Assembly (NCBI RefSeq): GCF_002259705.1
Contig: NZ_MWWT01000001.1
Span: forward strand, 186,001-250,000
Reading direction: 5' to 3'
DNA length: 64,000 nt
Source: Alloscardovia macacae
GTDB lineage: Bacteria; Actinomycetota; Actinomycetes; Actinomycetales; Bifidobacteriaceae
Positions within the stretch are counted from its first letter, which is position 1; each line of letters opens with the position of its first letter. The position numbers and the translations under genes were made by a program. Below are positions 60,540 to 64,000 of the stretch, in pieces. The notes under the pieces were generated by a model. The model searched no databases. It saw only the letters and a program-made list of their open reading frames with translations, and had not been told where the DNA came from.

Positions 60540-61418
60540 ATGAAGCAAAATAAACTTTCCTATAAGGTCGGACAGTTCCTCATGTTCGCCGGCCCAGCAG
60601 TGGTTCTTTTCGCTGCTGTGGTTATAGTGCCATTCTTCTATGGCCTGTATCTTACTTTTACGAGCTGGGATGGCGTCGCGAAGACGAAGCCATTCGTCGG
60701 CTTCCAGAACTACGCAGACGCGTTCGCTGATACCGCGTACTGGGATGCGCTCGGCCGCACTGTGGTCTACTCGGTTATCTCCGTAGTCCTCGTGAATGTG
60801 GTCGCGTTCTTCCTCGCGTACCTCGTGACGTCCGGCCTGAAGGGCCAGAACTTCTTCCGCGCCGGCTTCTTCATTCCGAACCTCATCGGCGGCATCGTCC
60901 TCGGTTACGTCTGGAAGTTTGTGTTCAATCGTGCGTTCGTGGCCATCGGTACCGCTCTGACCGGCCAGGAAGGCGCTTCTCTGCTGGGTACGACGAATGG
61001 CGCTCTGTTTGCGCTCATCCTCGTGTCCGTCTGGCAGTACGCCGGCTACATGATGCTCATTTACGTGGCGGGCTTCATGGGCGTGGACGACTCGCTGAAG
61101 GAGGCCGCGCTCATCGACGGCTGCACGAACGGTCAGGCGATGCGGAACGTCATCATTCCGCTTATGCGTTCCTCGTTCGTTCAGTGCATCTTCCTGTCCA
61201 CGACGCGCTGCTTCATGGTATATGACCTGAACCTCTCTTTGACGAAGGGTGAGCCGTTCAATACTTCCGTTATGGCGGCTATGCACGTCTATAACAAGGC
61301 GTTTGTCTATAAGAATTATGGCGTAGGCCAGGCAGAAGCACTGATCTTGTTCATCATCTGCGCTGTCATCGGCATGATCCAGGTGTACGTCGGTAAGAAG
61401 GGTGAGGTGGAAGCATAA
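60540..61418 (+). CDS. Sugar ABC transporter permease (MsmF/MalF type)
   Basis: 292 residues from ATG 60540 (GGTGAG just ahead). Six membrane segments; FYGLYLTFTSWDGVAKTKPFVGFQNY at the N-terminus is typical. The EAA motif in the cytoplasmic loop reads SLKEAALIDGCTNGQAMRNVIIPLM. The last segment ends VGKKGEVEA. It pairs with the next gene, whose start follows directly, and needs an ATPase encoded elsewhere. Substrate as for the binding protein. Confidence 0.92.
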   Translation: MKQNKLSYKVGQFLMFAGPAVVLFAAVVIVPFFYGLYLTFTSWDGVAKTKPFVGFQNYADAFADTAYWDALGRTVVYSVISVVLVNVVAFFLAYLVTSGLKGQNFFRAGFFIPNLIGGIVLGYVWKFVFNRAFVAIGTALTGQEGASLLGTTNGALFALILVSVWQYAGYMMLIYVAGFMGVDDSLKEAALIDGCTNGQAMRNVIIPLMRSSFVQCIFLSTTRCFMVYDLNLSLTKGEPFNTSVMAAMHVYNKAFVYKNYGVGQAEALILFIICAVIGMIQVYVGKKGEVEA

Positions 61419-61419
61419 C

Positions 61420-62310
61420 ATGGCTACTCAGACTGTACGTGATAACTCTCAGGAGAACCGCAAAGCCGTCATCCGCCAGCGCCTCGCGCACGGTGGCATG
61501 ATTACCGCTCTCAGCCTCCTCCTGCTGGCCTTCATCTGGCCATTCTTCCTCGTTCTGACGAACGCATTCAAGTCCATGAGCGACATCACGGGCGAACCGC
61601 TGAGCATCATCGGCTCTCATGGCTTCAGCCTGAAGAACTTCACGAGTGCCATGAAGAAGATGCACTTCTGGCGCGTCTTCGGTAACTCGGCCGTCATCAC
61701 GGTCTCCGCTACCGTCCTGACCATCCTCGTGTCTGCCATGGCTGCGTACGTCATCGTGCGTAACCCGAAGTGGACGGCGTCGAAGCTCGCCTTCTCCGCC
61801 ATGGTGGCATCCATGGTTATCCCATTCCAGGTGCTCATGGTGCCTTTGGTTTCGGTCTACGGTGGCTACCTCGGTGTGCTGAACTCGCGCATCACCCTCA
61901 TCCTCATGCACGTGGGCTTCTCCGTGTCCCTGGCAGTCTTCATGTTCCACGGCGCTATTAAGACGAATGTGCCGGTAGAGCTGGAAGAAGCTGCGGAGAT
62001 CGATGGCGCAGGCAAGTGGCGCACGTTCTGGACAGTGGTCTTCCCACTGCTGAAGCCTACTGCGGCTACAGTAGCCATTATCGACGCCATGGCATTCTGG
62101 AACGACTACCTCCTGCCGTCCCTGGTTCTGACGAATAAGAAGCTGTATACCATTCCTATCGCTACGCAGGTCTTCTACGGAACCTACTCCACGGATATCG
62201 GCCTGGTCATGGCTGCTCTGCTGCTGGCCATGCTGCCTATCCTCATCCTTTACTTGGCTCTGCAGCGCTTCATCGTGGCCGGCGTCACTGCCGGTGCGGT
62301 GAAGGGCTAA
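61420..62310 (+). CDS. Sugar ABC transporter permease (MsmG/MalG type)
   Basis: 296 residues from ATG 61420, immediately after the upstream stop; GGTGAGGTGG lies before it. Six membrane segments. The EAA motif reads PVELEEAAEIDGAGKWRTFWTVVFPLL. The C-terminus reads FIVAGVTAGAVKG, the classic CUT1 MalG-type end. Forms the pore together with the preceding gene product. Terminator at 62357. Confidence 0.93.
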   Translation: MATQTVRDNSQENRKAVIRQRLAHGGMITALSLLLLAFIWPFFLVLTNAFKSMSDITGEPLSIIGSHGFSLKNFTSAMKKMHFWRVFGNSAVITVSATVLTILVSAMAAYVIVRNPKWTASKLAFSAMVASMVIPFQVLMVPLVSVYGGYLGVLNSRITLILMHVGFSVSLAVFMFHGAIKTNVPVELEEAAEIDGAGKWRTFWTVVFPLLKPTAATVAIIDAMAFWNDYLLPSLVLTNKKLYTIPIATQVFYGTYSTDIGLVMAALLLAMLPILILYLALQRFIVAGVTAGAVKG

Positions 62311-62356
62311 AGTAGCAGAGTGAAGCGCTAGGCACGTTACGCCTATCATTTCTCTC

Positions 62357-62397
62357 AAGTCCCTCGTCTTCTTTTTGTTCGGGAAGGCGGGGGACTT
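62357..62397 (+). terminator. Terminator of the sugar importer operon
   Basis: AAGTCCCTCGTCTTC pairs with GAAGGCGGGGGACTT through mismatches; the loop is T-rich and C-T follows. The region 62398-62482 holds a GC-rich stretch with no gene. Confidence 0.6.
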
Positions 62398-62482
62398 CTG
62401 TATGCGGGGCGGGGGCAGAGGCTGTCGGGGGCGGCCGGGAAGACCTCCCCGAGCAATGAGGAAATTCTACGCAAAACAGGCC

Positions 62483-62572
62483 ATTTGTAGTCACGAATGA
62501 CCGTTGACTTCGCGAATCGAACGCAAGAATGGCTTAACCTCGTCATTTCGCGTGTCATTCGTGACTACAAAT
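62483..62572. repeat. 90-bp palindromic element, family B, copy 1
   Basis: Terminal inverted repeats of 19 bp, ATTTGTAGTCACGAATGAC and its exact complement, surround a 52-base centre. Copy 2 at 63910-63997 is the reverse complement of this element, including the centre segment TTGACTTCGCGAATCGAAC. The two bracket the AbiEi-like gene. Confidence 0.9.
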
Positions 62573-62581
62573 GCGTCCCCA

Positions 62582-62590
62582 TGTGGATAA
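62582..62590 (-). promoter_or_regulatory. Consensus DnaA box
   Basis: TGTGGATAA, the complement of TTATCCACA. Isolated, ten bases beyond the palindromic element; may be chance. Confidence 0.4.
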
Positions 62591-62676
62591 CTACCCTCGG
62601 CGACACACATATTCACATCTGCTAACAATCCCTCTCTGAGCGTGACATCCCACTCGGAATCCTCGACAATAGAACC

Positions 62677-63888
62677 ATGAGAATCTATGCTCCGAGCTTC
62701 GCACTGACGCATGCGAAGAATCATGAGGAACAGCGTCATTTTAAACGCGCAGTCGCGCGCGGCGAGTATGTCGAGCCGATGCGCGGATTCTTCGCGCGAA
62801 CGCTCGACTGGAATGCGCTGAAGTGGGATGAGCGGAAATTGGAAGAAATCTATGCTCTCGCGCGCGTCCACCCGAACTGGACGTTCACGGGGCTGACGGC
62901 CGCCGCGATCTGCGGTATTATGCTGCCGCACGAGTGGCTCTACGAGGAGCTGCACGTCGCTGTCGAACGCGGCACGAGGATCCGCCATGCCAGCCTGAAC
63001 ATCCGCGTGCACGAGATAACCGGTTCGAGCCGAGGTCTTCCACCGCCTGACGAGGAATTGAGCGAGGACGAACGCGAACTCCAGGAGCTGCAGCCCTCCA
63101 TTATCTTCAGTCCGGACGATCTCGCGCGCAGTTACGAACCGCTCACAGACACGGTGGCGCTCGTGAACGGTGTGCGCGTGCTCGTGCCGGAACACATCAT
63201 CTGCGAATGCCTACGCGCGGCGGATTTCGTGCATGCGCTAGCCGTCGCGGACATGCTGGCACAGCAGTTTCCGGGAGCGAGTGCGAAGCTCGCTCAGGTC
63301 ATCCGCGAACGATCCGGCGACCACGGGATGGCGAAGGTCGCGTTACGTGCGCGGTTTATCGACGAAAAATCCGGTTCGATAGAGGAGTCGATGCTGCGTG
63401 CACGCTTGATTCAGGCCGGTTTTCCGGCGCCGCGCGTGCAGGTGGACTACATGCCGTCTTTTCGGCACGCGCCCGATGGCGAAAGGCTGCGCGCGAGCGT
63501 GGGACGGACGTTACGTGCGGCGTACACGTGGGAGCGACCGCGGCCGGGGCTGCGCGAAGTGAAGGAGCTCGGCCGGCGCACCCGTGCTCGTGCGACGGGA
63601 CACGTGGCTGCGCCGGACCGCGTAGACCGCGTCGTCGTTCTGCTCGACGACCTGCATCCGGGCGCTGGACTCGCGCCGCCCGGCATGCTCCGTTCGGAAT
63701 TCGAAGCGCTTCGTAGACTCGAGAACGAGCGGCTGCTCGCCCGCGTTCTTGCTCTGAAAAGCATCGGCTGTGACGTCATCCACGTGTCTGCTGAGGACAA
63801 TTTTCGCACTGTCTGCGAGAAGATCGACGCGGCGGGAGTGAAGCGTGTGAGCTTTCAGGAGCAGCGGAAGCGCGGACGGTATTTGTGA
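62677..63888 (+). CDS. AbiEi-like (type IV antitoxin-domain) protein with degenerate C-terminal domain
   Basis: 403 residues. The N-terminal half has the layout of long actinobacterial AbiEi-like proteins: RAVARGEYVEPMRGFFARTLDW (wing), then HPNWTFTGLTAAAICGIMLPHEW (FS-xx-SAA-x-L-G pattern), RIRHASLNIRVHEI and RVLVPEHIICECLRAADFVHALAVADML. These proteins usually end in a DUF559-type (Vsr-like) domain; here GSIEESMLRARLIQAGFPAPRVQVDY starts that region, but the acidic catalytic pattern is not obvious and the strand VVVLLDDLHPG differs, so the nuclease part is probably inactive or replaced. It is flanked by inverted palindromic elements. No partner toxin is seen. Confidence 0.75.
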   Translation: MRIYAPSFALTHAKNHEEQRHFKRAVARGEYVEPMRGFFARTLDWNALKWDERKLEEIYALARVHPNWTFTGLTAAAICGIMLPHEWLYEELHVAVERGTRIRHASLNIRVHEITGSSRGLPPPDEELSEDERELQELQPSIIFSPDDLARSYEPLTDTVALVNGVRVLVPEHIICECLRAADFVHALAVADMLAQQFPGASAKLAQVIRERSGDHGMAKVALRARFIDEKSGSIEESMLRARLIQAGFPAPRVQVDYMPSFRHAPDGERLRASVGRTLRAAYTWERPRPGLREVKELGRRTRARATGHVAAPDRVDRVVVLLDDLHPGAGLAPPGMLRSEFEALRRLENERLLARVLALKSIGCDVIHVSAEDNFRTVCEKIDAAGVKRVSFQEQRKRGRYL

Positions 63889-63909
63889 AGCTGACGTGTG
63901 TTTCTAACG

Positions 63910-63997
63910 TTTGTAGTCACGAATGACACAGGGCGCGACGAGATGAAGCCATTCTTGTGTTCGATTCGCGAAGTCAACGGTCATTCGTGACTACAAA
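63910..63997. repeat. 88-bp palindromic element, family B, copy 2 (inverted)
   Basis: Terminal repeats TTTGTAGTCACGAATGAC and GTCATTCGTGACTACAAA. It matches copy 1 at 62483 in reverse over nearly the whole length, with a less conserved stretch of about 15 bases on one side of the centre. Confidence 0.9.
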
Positions 63998-64000
63998 ATA

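Noticed and set aside
62582-62590. Second DnaA regulatory locus at the right end
   Set aside because: A single box is expected about once in this length by chance.

Overview
The window looks like chromosome from a moderately GC-rich actinobacterium, most likely the Bifidobacteriaceae. The pointers are a sucrose phosphorylase whose catalytic residues fall at Asp192/Glu232/Asp290, the numbering of the Bifidobacterium adolescentis enzyme; a GH36 alpha-galactosidase with a LacI regulator and an ABC sugar importer; an OpcA-dependent glucose-6-phosphate dehydrogenase; and the rsmI - metG - tatD order. The genus is inference. No rRNA, tRNA or CRISPR array was seen.

Layout. 1-11.5 kb is mostly housekeeping: the end of rsmI, metG (with a cluster of DnaA boxes in front), tatD, a long kup, a glutamine-amidotransferase / glutamate-cysteine ligase pair, and gnd. 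11.6-16.8 kb holds a small secreted/membrane protein pair, an MFS transporter, an Rrf2-controlled redox operon and a decayed hydrolase. 16.8-19.4 kb is metQNI, with a parS-like site in front. 20.2-25.8 kb is a tightly overlapping TerB-N / BrxD-like ATPase / Lhr-like helicase operon. 25.9-30.6 kb is traX and a maltose-type ABC importer. 30.7-37.7 kb is an accessory block of visibly lower GC: a peptidoglycan-binding DUF1906 protein with a partner, a complete three-gene ABC-3C conflict-system operon, a 36-bp palindrome and a sigma-region-4-like protein. 37.8-43.9 kb has a transporter, pgl-opcA-zwf and a DtxR-type regulator with a repeat inserted in its DNA-binding domain. 43.9-46.5 kb pairs an AlbA/HATPase-type protein with an AbiEi-like protein around an array of palindromic repeats. 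46.5-52.3 kb holds an HD phosphohydrolase, an MFS transporter, a second secreted/membrane pair, sdaA, upp and tadA. 52.4-62.3 kb is an alpha-galactoside/sucrose utilisation regulon. The window ends with an AbiEi-like gene bracketed by inverted copies of a 90-bp palindromic element.

How it works together. zwf, opcA, pgl and gnd give the oxidative pentose phosphate route. In the sugar regulon, the ABC importer would bring in alpha-galactosides, Aga would remove galactose, and SucP would phosphorolyse the released sucrose. LacI-type operators with a CGAACC/GGTTCG core sit on the aga, sucP and importer promoters, and a second palindrome, TGCATACGTATGCA, links sucP to malEFG.

Most interesting: the ABC-3C operon, the TerB-N/BrxD/helicase operon, the repeat array at 45.6-45.85 kb, the mobile-looking palindromic elements, parS and DnaA-box signals, and a 13-base motif (GGRAGAATTGRCM) found eight times on the plus strand and not seen on the minus strand.
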